DNA from: Ruegeria_B marisflavi
GTDB taxonomy: Bacteria; Pseudomonadota; Alphaproteobacteria; Rhodobacterales; Rhodobacteraceae
Direction: 5' to 3'
Assembly (NCBI RefSeq): GCF_025673445.1
Contig: NZ_JAOVQN010000005.1
Span: 150,473 to 214,472 of the forward strand
DNA length: 64,000 nucleotides
The notes under the pieces were generated by a model that saw only the letters and a program-made list of their open reading frames with translations, made no database searches and was not told where the DNA came from. Within the stretch, counting starts at the first letter, position 1. The number at the start of each line of letters is the position of its first letter. The position numbers and the translations under genes are program-made. Positions 15,001-20,959 of this stretch are shown here, piece after piece.

Positions 15001-18000
15001 ATGTTGCCTCGACCGAGACGACTTCCTGCCCAAAATAGGGATCGGTCTCATCCGCGTTGAAGGTTTGGTCCTGGTTGATCAGCGCGCCGTCCTTCACGGT
15101 CGCGAGCGCCGTCGTGTCCTGAACCTGGAAGTTAATCGAACCGGCAACCGAAACGTTATCGCCCTTAGAGGTCGAGGACGACCAAGTGTTGAGAAAACTC
15201 GAAAGTCCGAAAGTGTCATCGACATATTGTGTGATGGCGCCGTAGCCCTCGGTCTTGAACAGGTCGACAACCTCGCCCGCCGTGGTCGGCAGGAACTGAT
15301 CAAGCGTCTGAGCAAAAGGATAGGTCACACCGGCAATCACGCGGGTCGCACGCTTGGCGTTCATTTCGGCGCCGCCGTGAATCGTCGCCTGCGCATCATT
15401 GTCGGTAATCGTCAGAATGACCGCCGCGCTGATCGTGTTCGGAGCGCTCTGCTCTCCGGTCTCGTTCTCCTCCTGCGGCTCAGTACTGGACTGCGCGAAC
15501 GCTTTGTTCAGGTGCTCTATCTCGGCCTTGACTTCCAGGTCTTCGCCCGACGTGATCGTTGCCGTCGAATGCACGTCAGCAGACACATCGTGATCGTTGT
15601 AGGCAAAGGCCAAAGCCACCGCTGCGCTCAGGCTATTGGGGCTGGCGCCGGCGCTGTTCATGGCCGTGTTGGTCGAAGACTCGGACGAGATGCGCCCCAT
15701 CAGGCCAGAAAAGATATTGCCCAGTGCCGAGTCGTTGAGATTGTAGCCGTCGGGAGAATTCGAGCCGTCTGAATCCGCTGAACTGAGGCCCGCGCCGGCC
15801 TCTGTCGTAGTCTCCACCTCCAGTTTGGCGCCGATACCGACGCCGGTGGCGAAACCCGCATCCAGGATATGCGCGGCCCGAAGCGTGAAGTCGTCGCCGG
15901 TCACGTTTCCAAGTTCGATCGCGACGCCCGCATAAGCCTCATTCTCGGTCTCGGCAAGCTGGATGGTCTGGCCGTCGGCGCCGACAAAAGAGCGGGCGCC
16001 ACCGTCCAGGTTGAACTGGTTGGTGCCGGTGATGACATAGTAGGTATTGCCGCTGACCAGCCCCTCGATTTCAGAGCCCGCTGCCGCCTCGTAGATCACC
16101 GCCTGCCCCAGCGGATAGGTCTGGTCGACGGTGGTGAAATCGGTTCCGGTTCCGGTAAAGGCGCCGTTCGGCAGATTGATCTCACCTTTCTCGGAATTGA
16201 CGTCGGCGCCGGTGAACGACTTGTTGTTGGTCGCCGGATATAGCGGGCTGCTCGCCGTGCCGTTGAACTCGACCAGGTCGATCGCATCGCCCCGGAACAC
16301 GCTGTCCTCGAACTTGGCCAGCTGGATATAGTTGGGATCGGACGAATCCTTGAGCACGTAATAGGTCGCACCGTCGATCAGGCCGCCGATGTTCTGCCCG
16401 CGGCTGGAGGTGTAGACGACCGTATCCTCGGTCGCCAGCGCGTTCGGACCGACAAAGATCTTGTCATTTTCCAGATCGACATAGCCGCGCTCGCCCGGTG
16501 CTGCGAGCGGATCGAACTCCAGCTTGACCACCGCGCCCGGTTCGTTACGGCTGATGACCGTGCCATGGATGTTGGTGTGAACATCGGCATCCGACAGCTC
16601 GATTGACAGCGCCGCCCCGGCCGCGCCGGAAGCGAACAGGCCTGAGGAGGCCGAGGCCTGCGAATCCACCGAACCGCCCGCCAACAGATTGGCCGTCAGA
16701 CCCGCCTCGATCGTCGCACCGTCAGCAACCGTCAGCGTCGACGACAGGGTGGACCGCGCCACCGCCAGCGACAGCGAGACCTGGCTGCTGGAAGACGTCG
16801 GAACGGTGCCAAGGCTTGTATTCGTCTCGACCGACATGTTGGCGGTCGAAGAGGCGTCGGAGGTGACGACGACGAAGCCGTCGGAATAGATGTTGGCGTC
16901 GCCGATATCGACCTCGGCATTGGCCGTTGAATCCGCCCAGCCGAGACTGGCAATCGCGAAGCCCGCCGAGCCGGAGGCGTTGGTGACCGAGTTGGCATAG
17001 ATGCCCACCGCGGAATGGCCGACTATATTGGCGCCGTCAGCGACTGTTACCTTGGCATCGGTCTTTTTGACGAGAACCTGAAACGGCAGGCCCAAAACCG
17101 AAGTGACCTGATCCAGCAGCGGGCCGACCAGATTAGTGTCCAACTCTGTCGAGATCTCCAGCTGTTCGGCATAGCCGCGTTCTTCGGCCTGGGCGATCAG
17201 GTAGACGCCGCCCGCCTCGATGCTGGCGTTCTCTCCGATATCGACGGAAGCGTATTTGGGGATACCCGGAAAGATCGGCGACAGGTTTTCCAGCTCGGCC
17301 GTGCCCAGACGGCGGCTGCGGAATTCGATAAAGCCATCTTCGGAGGTGTCACCGGTGATCGAGACGTTGTCGTTCACCGTGATCGTCTCGGCAATGACCT
17401 GCATCGACCCGCTGCTACCAAGGTCAATACTGCCCGAAAAAGTCACGTCATCTTCGCCGCCGTCGCCCAGAAAGGTCTCTGCCCCCTCGTCTTCGCCGTA
17501 GATGTACAACGACGCGTCCCAGTTGGCCGAAAGACTCTCGACTGTCAGTGTATCGGACCCGGATTTCAGGTTGATGGTCAGCGAATTGGTCGGGTTGACG
17601 AAGGTGATATTCTCGAATGTCGGGATGAGACCGCCGGTTGTGCCGATGTACATAGAGCCCGCATTTAAGGAGGTCAGCACTGCATCATCGTCAGAATCCG
17701 TCAGGTGGATCACCAGATCGTCCGAGGCGGAATTCTGTGTGATCGGTTCCAGCCCCTGATAGACCAGCGCGGTGCCGTCCAGCAGGATCTGACCATCGTT
17801 GGCCGTCGCGGCCTGATAAGACACGCTGGAATAGCTGCCATCCAGAACGAGGCTGTCGAAGTCGCCGTCCCCGCCATCGATAGTGATGCCTTTGCGCATC
17901 TCGCTGGTCGCGAGATAGAACGTGTCGTCGCCCTGGGTGCCGGATAGCACCTCAATGCCACTAAATTCGATCTCGAAAGAAGCCTCCTCAACGAAATTTG

Positions 18001-18544
18001 CATTGCGCAGCGTGACGGACACCACACCAGAGGCACCCTCTTCGGTGACATCGTCAATACGCCAGTCGGCGTATGTGCGCATTCCGAATTCCAGTTCGCC
18101 CCCTACGACCCGCAAAGTGTCGTCGCCATCGCCGCCTTCGACTTCAAAAAGCGGAAGATCTGATGATTGTTTCGAAATATCAAACAATGAAAGGGCGTCT
18201 ATCTCAATTCGATCTTCTTTATCCGTCGAGATTACCCGGATCTGAGAAGAAAGCGGGGCGACATCCGCACCGCTGAACGCCTGTGCAATCTGCGCTCCGC
18301 TTGAATTGAGAGCCCTAAGGGCAGCCCCTGATTCTGCCTGGAATCCTTCGAGTCTCAGGGCTGCCGTATCGGCCTGCATCGCATCAGCCATCGAGACCGC
18401 GAAATCAGCTGCAAGCAAGAGCCTGGGCTCTAGTTGCTCCAGATGTACTTTTCGTCCGCTAATACCTGATTTGCGTGCAAAAAGTGAACGACTGTCACGT
18501 CTGGAATCTGATCTTTTCAAGCCCCGAATGAATGGGAATGACAT
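1..18544 (-). CDS. Giant LEPR-XLL repetitive surface/secreted protein (3' end beyond window)
   Basis: One minus-strand frame is open from the ATG at 18544 to base 1, so at least 6,181 residues are present and the C-terminus is missing. Residues 38-44 read LEPRLLL, the LEPR-XLL motif known near the N-terminus of very large repetitive proteins of marine bacteria. Residues 100-470 are acidic with GGDGDDT and GTQGDDTF segments. From about residue 500 to 3,150, Ala/Val/Ser-rich beta-strand repeats recur roughly every 65-90 residues (pattern SVNxIxNxVxAxIxxSxV..GDVTV.A). A second module ending YYV..VD..IQLA occurs near 700-850 and 3,200-3,620. Around 5,100-5,250 come GGDGGDTF and GDAGNDIF segments, and around 5,400-5,750 Calx-beta-like segments ending DNDxA. 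I saw no cysteine in my translation. The start has an AGGGGGG ribosome site; an in-frame ATG lies 10 codons upstream at 18574. Surface or exported location is inference. Confidence 0.85.
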   Translation of the reverse strand, partial: MSFPFIRGLKRSDSRRDSRSLFARKSGISGRKVHLEQLEPRLLLAADFAVSMADAMQADTAALRLEGFQAESGAALRALNSSGAQIAQAFSGADVAPLSSQIRVISTDKEDRIEIDALSLFDISKQSSDLPLFEVEGGDGDDTLRVVGGELEFGMRTYADWRIDDVTEEGASGVVSVTLRNANFVEEASFEIEFSGIEVLSGTQGDDTFYLATSEMRKGITIDGGDGDFDSLVLDGSYSSVSYQAATANDGQILLDGTALVYQGLEPITQNSASDDLVIHLTDSDDDAVLTSLNAGSMYIGTTGGLIPTFENITFVNPTNSLTINLKSGSDTLTVESLSANWDASLYIYGEDEGAETFLGDGGEDDVTFSGSIDLGSSGSMQVIAETITVNDNVSITGDTSEDGFIEFRSRRLGTAELENLSPIFPGIPKYASVDIGENASIEAGGVYLIAQAEERGYAEQLEISTELDTNLVGPLLDQVTSVLGLPFQVLVKKTDAKVTVADGANIVGHSAVGIYANSVTNASGSAGFAIASLGWADSTANAEVDIGDANIYSDGFVVVTSDASSTANMSVETNTSLGTVPTSSSSQVSLSLAVARSTLSSTLTVADGATIEAGLTANLLAGGSVDSQASASSGLFASGAAGAALSIELSDADVHTNIHGTVISRNEPGAVVKLEFDPLAAPGERGYVDLENDKIFVGPNALATEDTVVYTSSRGQNIGGLIDGATYYVLKDSSDPNYIQLAKFEDSVFRGDAIDLVEFNGTASSPLYPATNNKSFTGADVNSEKGEINLPNGAFTGTGTDFTTVDQTYPLGQAVIYEAAAGSEIEGLVSGNTYYVITGTNQFNLDGGARSFVGADGQTIQLAETENEAYAGVAIELGNVTGDDFTLRAAHILDAGFATGVGIGAKLEVETTTEAGAGLSSADSDGSNSPDGYNLNDSALGNIFSGLMGRISSESSTNTAMNSAGASPNSLSAAVALAFAYNDHDVSADVHSTATITSGEDLEVKAEIEHLNKAFAQSSTEPQEENETGEQSAPNTISAAVILTITDNDAQATIHGGAEMNAKRATRVIAGVTYPFAQTLDQFLPTTAGEVVDLFKTEGYGAITQYVDDTFGLSSFLNTWSSSTSKGDNVSVAGSINFQVQDTTALATVKDGALINQDQTFNADETDPYFGQEVVSVEATSYMQQIDMAGIFGWSLGSLGLNDLYVSSGGASFDGGTPFDTNSPSVAGNSGGKGGIGATLYVKLVDNTTQAVVEDNARIFTGRSGGFNMKAEEALFNLGFAQSGAASDSGFAVGGTISVIKQDSDTLVQLGNRAYVTGEDARLYAGSLDTHIGITGGLFLGESVGVGVSVAVNDVTRNTRAVIGPEAPNAEASYTARNASYLDLDGQLSVRAINDGAIWGFSIAGAIQSNEQHPDKSDDPLDGESLGILFGDKPVENPVTTGVGVSGSVALNFVDDTTRAAITDAGTVNAGSLEVTSNNETQVVSVSGSFAIAVSRGQTGNSGTQTGVGVAGAVSVNTLDGNTEALVLGTDFSIAEDPDPSDSSVEATGDGGMIVDAYRVGDIFSLAGSLGGAVTTSQSNSTISAGVAISVGVNLLSGKVRSYMSDSDATVYKGSTQVLATAAPDILSISGALAFSYSGGVSGSSTSAAVGIAISVNEIGTEDDPFEVIARVHDSDIEVMDGDITVKADDLSEIENYTYGVALAISNSSGGSSYAFSGVGSVSVNNLHTVVYAEVTEDNDETKLKATKGAVSIIAKEHAEIDADAGGFGLALALAGSSGGGFAGGLGLSLAINNLSSDTMAVVEGAEITAGTVSNDGDDDVVIQADLTPKITALTIAGAGTASQGDAALALAGTGSGNRLRIRALADVDGATITGGDKGIRIEGGLGDDSKIKADAGGVGIALGLSSTASVSLGIAVAVNDIEGLENVATPAIGATINDSTIVTDEGDLSIGAISGADIDTFVLGVSVSANIGLTDSTAIGFSGAGSIAISRIGYDTEASLTNSSFTSNVGGNATVLAQDGSTIDTFALAGSFTLAVASGGTAVAASIAASVSVNEIENGILARVSGSDILTSGDVTVSASTVPTSSQNAQDQLAGIAEFDYDATEDATINAIAIGVAGAVAISPGDASISASLAGGFAFNDIDNTITAEITADSTVAGVNDGDKVGKVDVLAYDQANIFASADGGAISLSFGDPAISIALAAFVSVNDIDNLVTARISDSTVQATETISVHARTTSSIESISVGAAASISIGQQTAIAISGAGGYVANTIGNTITAEIVDSTDNSGTPRVSGGAVDVYAEDTSSMDGIGVAASIAFSVALNLKDGVSVSVSGAGAGVYNTLSSTLDANITNSTVSATGIDEDTASIDNLSGDVRIQADSNVTFDDTTVAVSISGAISLISITLNAAVVIVQNHALGSVTASIDGSTISATGDVTVDASDSTSLDSEAVGVTVSISMAGLAGAGVAIENKIDRDVTAEIVAASTVTAADNVTVDAYASQNVLKSTGTAASIAVVPLSISGAGVSAEALVNSNVTAVIDGSTVTATDGDVVVDAQIHSLAYATAQGGAFGAVSISVMLASAEVTGLVRGAITGTSTVTGRNVRVNSASTATADGELISVGVGLLTGAGIGAAPDAEEGASGNVMVSRSVEALIGIPEASARQTVTATGTEEGSGEVEVEADATHYANVDATAVTVGGGAISASLSGVDISGDILAVVDEGAIVNARALIVDADSYLDAYVEITGAAVGLLAGAGSNAVASISGTTRATVGSDRDRASSTVPTALTIGAGGTTVRAESEAIAESLSDGGSGGGLSITALLASTTIDTDVIANVGQSTQINGGDLTVTADAFRDADSEVLAAGVAAITGSGGSADSAIMGETSASFGPGDGTPLGINAAATTMMNGGDVTITATEDSDSYAYTHGGSGGAIAIAALIPTAYVTTTLEAYVGAGTDIGADNLTVTADAEQRKASVDLLVVAVSIAGGAGSTGTAYVGSADNSTYATSKAWVGDGAVIDLTGDLTVKSITSYDYASVDGDVGSGGGLAISVLLSDSDLSASSFAWLGDNVDVTGRNVTVEATSQAGTFSDVMVGTGALLAGGGAQTSAYTYTQTAAYTGDGASLDLTGDVNVTASNIVGEAKGKASAYGGGAILVGASVSDAYARNDVEAFLGDNGVIIADDVTVGAVADDGDSNPPSDVLTMRGGDDTINFERHGLQEGDSIVLTGAGSANGTYTVMEVAGNSPDPTDNFRFGAALTVDASESFLATAADLPVVGVTAAISAIDTGSDQITFTSPHGLATGDTVSSDAATGGTAYVRAINDFVIELYGTEAQALDTSSQNGLLDVDAPVGVDAAADRIYLGASSDLYTGQLVGYDPGSADAVAPVGQLYYVRVVDANLNAIELYTDQSDAENGTGTPVDLTASTGTHLIYQAAPEGAAQVDALSDTIRFAYAHNFVDDMEIVYKPSGAPISGLIADATYQVRVVDEFTIRLATSDFNASTDRLTFSGSNITSGVIDPATMPFAANDLVTYSNIGSTKSFEASFVDLQGSGETPDTNSSNELVTEDNNTIYMGTDADRNGVYEGHGFANGDLVVYEVEDGGTPVGGLISGRGYYVIVVDAYRVQLAETFYESVGYTDPSDSSNNIAITPIALTRSASNDAVQSLTKATDLPIIGLDEGTTYTVASNGGALADGFVLSDASGNMMSFAGTVNVTLADGTVVVQTLSNANRLERVEVNLGAPVEGRHEFRVNLDALPSDPTDATGMGLETTEGRDIREAVFVSFDGQTKAEARGGGGGFGAFTFPTADSGADVMAQAYINADLVRAGGDVTLYSLTDTNLDLVVSNIAGGLLSVQNSDGDQIASSYSTTAVGKLASITGITTGGTSATILSSDSAVTELTEVQAQDVTIEAAGNFRQYSQLDFNHTAEVIADGGGLIAGAGAYVENDLTARSNSVIGDGATIDAETVDVSANMGILASPTSSSLSGDLTMDSFARAEAGGLFGGTRAESDSNFDYDSAVLIEGSLVAGKDQLTDGTLIQGRRGVDFEVNRASYSYESDYRAVFWGIGAGTGDTYGSASTRTVIDGDAGATIFAAPRLIGGENVHVKNVPPSALNTYSGYNDLAVYVSVTGNLIEWDSDIEISAGPSPELVVDASGEVVRAYNVRLMNDSGEFVLPEVGSDAFNDFNGSDQIVVDDIIAANLGSVVFNAPFGIIRQENGNFDGKHWAELRVLRGFGEVRLTNLSDYDLVVNRIDMIAEAGQARVLLVDPDLEESAMQFSIKESYGDALIDIRNLGAGNIVLAGSNVNGASLENPLGETRILNRGGDILTEGAVIRTNTMGDAGLARSFRDTEFMSHAVDKLEVTAQTGASGAVELVRTDGGNWADMGIAERGLIRVGDEVHQVAEVNGDTLTLTRASSVAAGTATRIVSLFHGIEATSGDIGSQNSAFMVDLTRVVSENEALYATSGDSIWMDLGLRIRTGDTTQTSATVAIGVVAAATEATLALRSAVREDVDGQSQGVLVSGDSGDNGTYYQFFYDDPTPVSRDLGPGAGYSASATELAVTTWDFDLIEAGSRITANGTDPDGSTVRAPGDNTVRIVANTNIRQGDADGNGVHYIDAATNGDIVLTEIDAVLSGDLDDLRVGRIDSSTGDVTLEAPRHILDSDPTDGTPDPWDVGGVNITMTARTGGIGTDAEFLEIDLVDSVLNVSQTGVLTADAQRTIRVTETAGDMRVNTVDSELGDVTLTTRAGSILDSNSGADEDNNVTGRNVDLLADGGSIGLSSDDFDIDSGILGDWSGVVTADGDSGVYLTETANELNMLYALSTGGAVRLTIPDTPATPTLPASPYGHAQVPRILPRDVSSPAEDLYLLENGTRLVVQNAVQSFDSARVDAFNTVDLWVGDNLSMEANSLVIAGQTVTMQLDTTRTGASRSGTDADNGYGSNAELTGTIQTRGNQNSDQFLLQSGSDVDIITVNSLKLTTQGYIRTAGDEDEITVNTLMTMDTYRNNGYRDTLDLDGAEGTDVYVINTTGTYGEERDYVINVLDTGAPDDGADTLAITGSDGADVFLLREITAIENRTTDRPGFVTLLHADPNGTDTSLDNAIDQAQTSTDRPISVQRVNYDRAVNGRLTVYGLGGDDMFAVDGNSTITTLDAGTGADRFQIGQFHGVLDADNPEGAAFHLNAAPGDEPAVIIRTTRGYISAGPSQPLVAKGGDGGDTFTVYSNKAEIRLEGDAGNDIFVVRAFALADENFDPILDQYSVEGRNIINTGTGEDQVTYNLNAPVSIDGGTGYDKVIVLGTEFGDAFVIREDGVFGGGLNVSFENIEVLEVDGLEGDDDFFVLSTPIGVAVRIIGNLGSDVINIAGDVTEQISSAGLEGQSSVINHDVLSGGRYQGLSIEGVEMTVAGDGSGPVRIREVDENGVEDGYTVVREDDFGDRYEISLNEAIAVGTRVYITVSAARSSDDEDAWNPTEAPRILLDRDGDGIPDGGDSVLIGTTEGDFFDTVSVNGTDEEVPTRDVVLVFDSTNWSDAQTVWVAASDDSLEEGERKIVISHSVQAINQNGADQDAVDLYDGLAVRNVEVTILDNDQADVILMHEGTDTRVLEGPEGFTDRVGISLSRAPDLGETVTISLAELFAPGTDAQLAFDTPTITFDSSDWDSVKYVTLTAIDDSTPEDPRGLQIQATVTSTGGAFENAASQVLGVNVLDNDTPGVVITESAGETLVTPLANDDYTMRLTSAPNAGEVVTIPLLTDGQASIVSAIDTSDNSNRLIQNIDVGTFEVAQFFDGPVTFSGDTITRTDLGSFVDANIYVGTRIAISGSTANDTGTEEYYEVIAVTDTTITLAGASFASGSDATVSLGEVSIDMLFNGQVIFGDDTITENGVTVDGDTITRTDGGSWYADGFLPGHEIRIGSGSNTGLYQIALLEIDVLGREFLRLTPSASLTAGTGDVRVVRVADAIQFDDSNWATEVRITVEANEDYTLPVYLQNKMSFSSVHRLTNIQGPVSVEGGVTGADRTLIPAIILPGESPGEAVDIGPQPDEYAQIDVLNIFDDASQEDKSGVLTSTGLTGFGMATELSFEETDFGEPATVPGGISWGTQVVDASGNFSTDPLLSSIEILNIMMGKGDDALRIDGTLQSTTAGQSGETAIFGGLTMIHGGGNRTEDGGDLILVDGGGGPESLLVIYG

Positions 18545-18701
18545 GGATAGAATCCCCCCTGGCCGCGACACCATTCTTTTCGTTAGCGTTTGGCAAAGTA
18601 TCGTGTGGCATCATTTTCAATAATGCTAAAAAGCTTAGACAAAACCGGAGCTTTTGGCTACCAATTACTTTAGGGGCCCGATAGTTTAAGGAGAAGAAAC
18701 A

Positions 18702-18725
18702 ATGACATTTGAAGGGGTTGATTGA
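18702..18725 (+). CDS. 7-codon leader ORF ahead of sapC
   Basis: An ATG at 18702 sits 8 bases after a strong AAGGAG (18688-18693) and opens a seven-residue frame, MTFEGVD, stopping at 18723-18725. The SapC ATG follows two bases later at 18728. The GAAGGGG inside this mini-frame can serve as the SapC ribosome site. The arrangement suggests translational coupling or a leader peptide, but chance is possible. Confidence 0.35.
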   Translation: MTFEGVD

Positions 18726-18727
18726 CT

Positions 18728-19510
18728 ATGCCCGTGCAGCAACTTTTCTACAAAACGGCCGTCCCGGTCAGCGCCAAACGGCATGGCGATCTATCGATCA
18801 GCAGTGGAAAGACGTACGCGTTCGCACGTCACACCAATTCCATCCCGCTTACAGCGCTTGAATTCGGCCCTGCCGCAGGCACTCATCCGATCGTGTTCGC
18901 CGGAACCGGCGACGACGTGGTTCCCGCCATCATCGTCGGAACCCGTGACGACGAGAACCTAGCCGTCGACGCCGATGGAAATTGGCACGGCACTTATATA
19001 CCCGCATTCGCGCGGCGCTATCCGTTCATCTTCTCTTTGGACAAGGACAAGAACCAATTCACCCTGCTGGTGGACGAAGAGTTCGAGGGGGCAAACCGCG
19101 ATGGTCGCGGCGAGCGGTTGTTCGACTCGGATGGCGAACAAACCGGCTACCTGAAATCCGTTTTGAAGTTCCTCCAGGACTATCAGGCCGGGTTTGCCCG
19201 TACACAGGCATTCTGCAAACGCCTGAAGGAACTGGACCTGCTGGTACCGATGCAGGCGGAATTCTCGCTGGGCGCAGGGCAAAAGCGTACTCTGGGTGGC
19301 TTTCAGGTTGTTGATCGGGAAAAATTGAAGGCACTGTCAGGCGACACGCTGGCCGATCTGTGCCGCAAGGACGAGCTGGAATGCATCTATTTGCACCTGT
19401 CTTCGATGCGCCATTTCCGCCAAATGCTGGAGCGCGCCAACACCGAAGCTTTTGAGTCAGAGACCGCGTCTGAAACCGAAGACGCGGCTGAGCCGATGGC
19501 AGAGACCTGA
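18728..19510 (+). CDS. SapC family protein
   Basis: This 260-residue protein resembles the SapC family (PF07277), named after a gene beside S-layer genes in Campylobacter; its biochemical role is not settled. Typical features visible are the N-terminal YKTAVPVSAKRHGDLSI block, the central 'YIPAFARRYPFIFS' block near residues 92-105, and a C-terminal part with 'GFQVVDREKLKAL'. I see no signal peptide or membrane segment. The ATG at 18728 is preferred over the TTG at 18722, which lies in the preceding mini-ORF. The stop is 8 bases before the adaptor gene, so the two probably form an operon. It diverges from the giant LEPR-XLL gene across about 180 bases, which suggests a shared cell-surface role (inference). 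Confidence 0.8.
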   Translation: MPVQQLFYKTAVPVSAKRHGDLSISSGKTYAFARHTNSIPLTALEFGPAAGTHPIVFAGTGDDVVPAIIVGTRDDENLAVDADGNWHGTYIPAFARRYPFIFSLDKDKNQFTLLVDEEFEGANRDGRGERLFDSDGEQTGYLKSVLKFLQDYQAGFARTQAFCKRLKELDLLVPMQAEFSLGAGQKRTLGGFQVVDREKLKALSGDTLADLCRKDELECIYLHLSSMRHFRQMLERANTEAFESETASETEDAAEPMAET

Positions 19511-19518
19511 CGCCGACC

Positions 19519-20334
19519 ATGCGGGCTGCGGTCTACTTTGTGGCGGCTTTGACCGCAGCGCCTTGTGGCGCGCAGATCTACGACTGCGTGATCGACCCAT
19601 CCGAGACCGTCGATGTCGCCGGCGCCTCTGGCGGTGTCGTCGCGCGGGTGCACGTCGAGCCTGGCGAACAGGTTGAGAAGGGACAACTCCTCGCCAATCT
19701 GGACACGACCATCCAGCGTGCCACGGTCGAGATGCTGCGCCTGCGTGCCGACGATACGTCGGAGATAGAGGCGCAAAAAACACAACTTGCCTTCCTGGAG
19801 GCGCGGCTGGGGCGGACTCAGGAACTTTCGACACGGGGCGTCGTCAGCCGAGAGGTTCTGGAAGAAATCCAGACAGCCGTCGAAGCCGCCCGGTCGGTCC
19901 TTGTCCGGGTGGAACTCGCCCGGCGCGTGGCGATGGAAGAATTGAAGCGCGCAGAGGCGGTGCTATCTCTACTTGAAATCCGCAGCCCGATCGAAGGGAT
20001 CGCGCTGGAGCGGTACTTCGACGAAGGCGAATACCTGCCCCAGGAAGGCCGCTTTGCAACGATCGTCCGACTGGACCCGCTGGATGTGATCACCTTCTTG
20101 CCAGTCGCGGAATACGGCACGGTCCAGGAGGGTGACATGGCGCAAGTGCACCCGGCCCCGCCCATAGATGGAGTCTATCAGGCAGAAATTCTTCGGATCG
20201 ACCGGGTCTTCGACGTAGCCAGCGGCACATTCGGCCTACATCTTCGGCTGGACAATCCGGACCTTTCCATTCCGGCCGGGCATCGTTGCAAGGTTACTTT
20301 CGGTAGCGAGGTAGATGCACCTTCGCCGGACTGA
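19519..20334 (+). CDS. Periplasmic adaptor (membrane fusion) protein, HlyD/RND type
   Basis: A protein of 271 residues with an N-terminal signal-like segment (residues 1-18, ending CGAQ). It has the lipoyl/barrel-sandwich halves of an efflux adaptor: 'GGVVARVHVEPGEQVEKGQLLANLD' type sequence near residues 37-61, a long alpha-hairpin near 65-150, then 'IRSPIEGIALERYFDEGEYL' and a beta-barrel part. It is short for the family, and no ABC or RND pump gene or TolC gene is beside it. The start is 8 bases after sapC, without an obvious ribosome site, so translation is likely coupled. Its partner could be encoded elsewhere, or beyond the left edge near the end of the giant gene. Confidence 0.75.
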   Translation: MRAAVYFVAALTAAPCGAQIYDCVIDPSETVDVAGASGGVVARVHVEPGEQVEKGQLLANLDTTIQRATVEMLRLRADDTSEIEAQKTQLAFLEARLGRTQELSTRGVVSREVLEEIQTAVEAARSVLVRVELARRVAMEELKRAEAVLSLLEIRSPIEGIALERYFDEGEYLPQEGRFATIVRLDPLDVITFLPVAEYGTVQEGDMAQVHPAPPIDGVYQAEILRIDRVFDVASGTFGLHLRLDNPDLSIPAGHRCKVTFGSEVDAPSPD

Positions 20335-20959
20335 GACATTTCGTTCGGGCAATACGAACGGCTTCTTCGCTATCAACGATACTTCCCCCGTGCAGCAGAT
20401 CCTCGTCATTCCGAGAGGCTAGGGTAAATCTGACGTACAGCATTACAGCCGGTCGGATGATCTCGCGGCTTGTACGGATGTTCGGAACGGGCCCGGAATC
20501 TATTTGCTCCGATCCGAACAACTCTTATTTAGCTGATTTTATTAGGAAACGGCGCGATTCCGTTGGGCGCTATGTGCAGGATTTCGTATTGTCTCAGCGG
20601 GAACCCTGCAATTTCGAGCCATGATATGAGGCCGCGAAGGCCGCCTCCGGAACAAGACGATCTCCTGCGCGCCCGCCTGACGACATGCGCCACGAGCTGG
20701 TGAAACTCGCCGCCCTGATCGATTGGAAGGTGTTCGAGCGGGAATGGGCCGGGTTCTTTCCGTCCCACACCGCTCCCCCCCGCGACCGTGATGCCCGCAC
20801 CGTTGGTTTGACTGTTACGGCGCGCACGCTGGCTTCAGTGCCTGAACAGCGCAGACTGACAGGAGACTGACACGGTTCCAAAAATCTCATATTTTAAGGG
20901 CTTTTTTGACGTAACGTAATAACTCGACGTTATCAATAATATTATTATGCAAAATCAAT
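20335..20959. other. Intergenic region with IS relic and AT-rich tail
   Basis: Apart from the transposase relic I find no convincing gene here. The last 90 bases (20871-20960) are clearly AT-richer than the surroundings and hold short inverted repeats, including the palindrome AATAATATTATT. This looks like old insertion debris. Confidence 0.5.
20626..20870 (+). pseudogene. IS5-family transposase N-terminal remnant, frameshifted
   Basis: From ATG 20626 the frame gives MRPRRPPPEQDDLLRARL, the usual beginning of IS5-group transposases. The match then continues in another frame from 20685 as MRHELVKLAALIDWKVFE, the next block of the same family, and ends at a stop at 20868-20870. The catalytic DDE part is absent. 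So this is a decayed, truncated copy with a frameshift or small deletion near 20680. Family assignment is from pattern memory. Confidence 0.6.

Noticed and set aside
78..18623. Many plus-strand open frames of 60-520 codons across the first 18.6 kb
   Set aside because: They are antisense to one continuous minus-strand frame that carries a clear repeat pattern and the LEPR-XLL start. Their products have no recognisable motif.
20294..20521. Minus-strand frame of 75 codons overlapping the end of the adaptor gene
   Set aside because: No family resemblance, overlaps a supported gene, and lies in relic-rich DNA.
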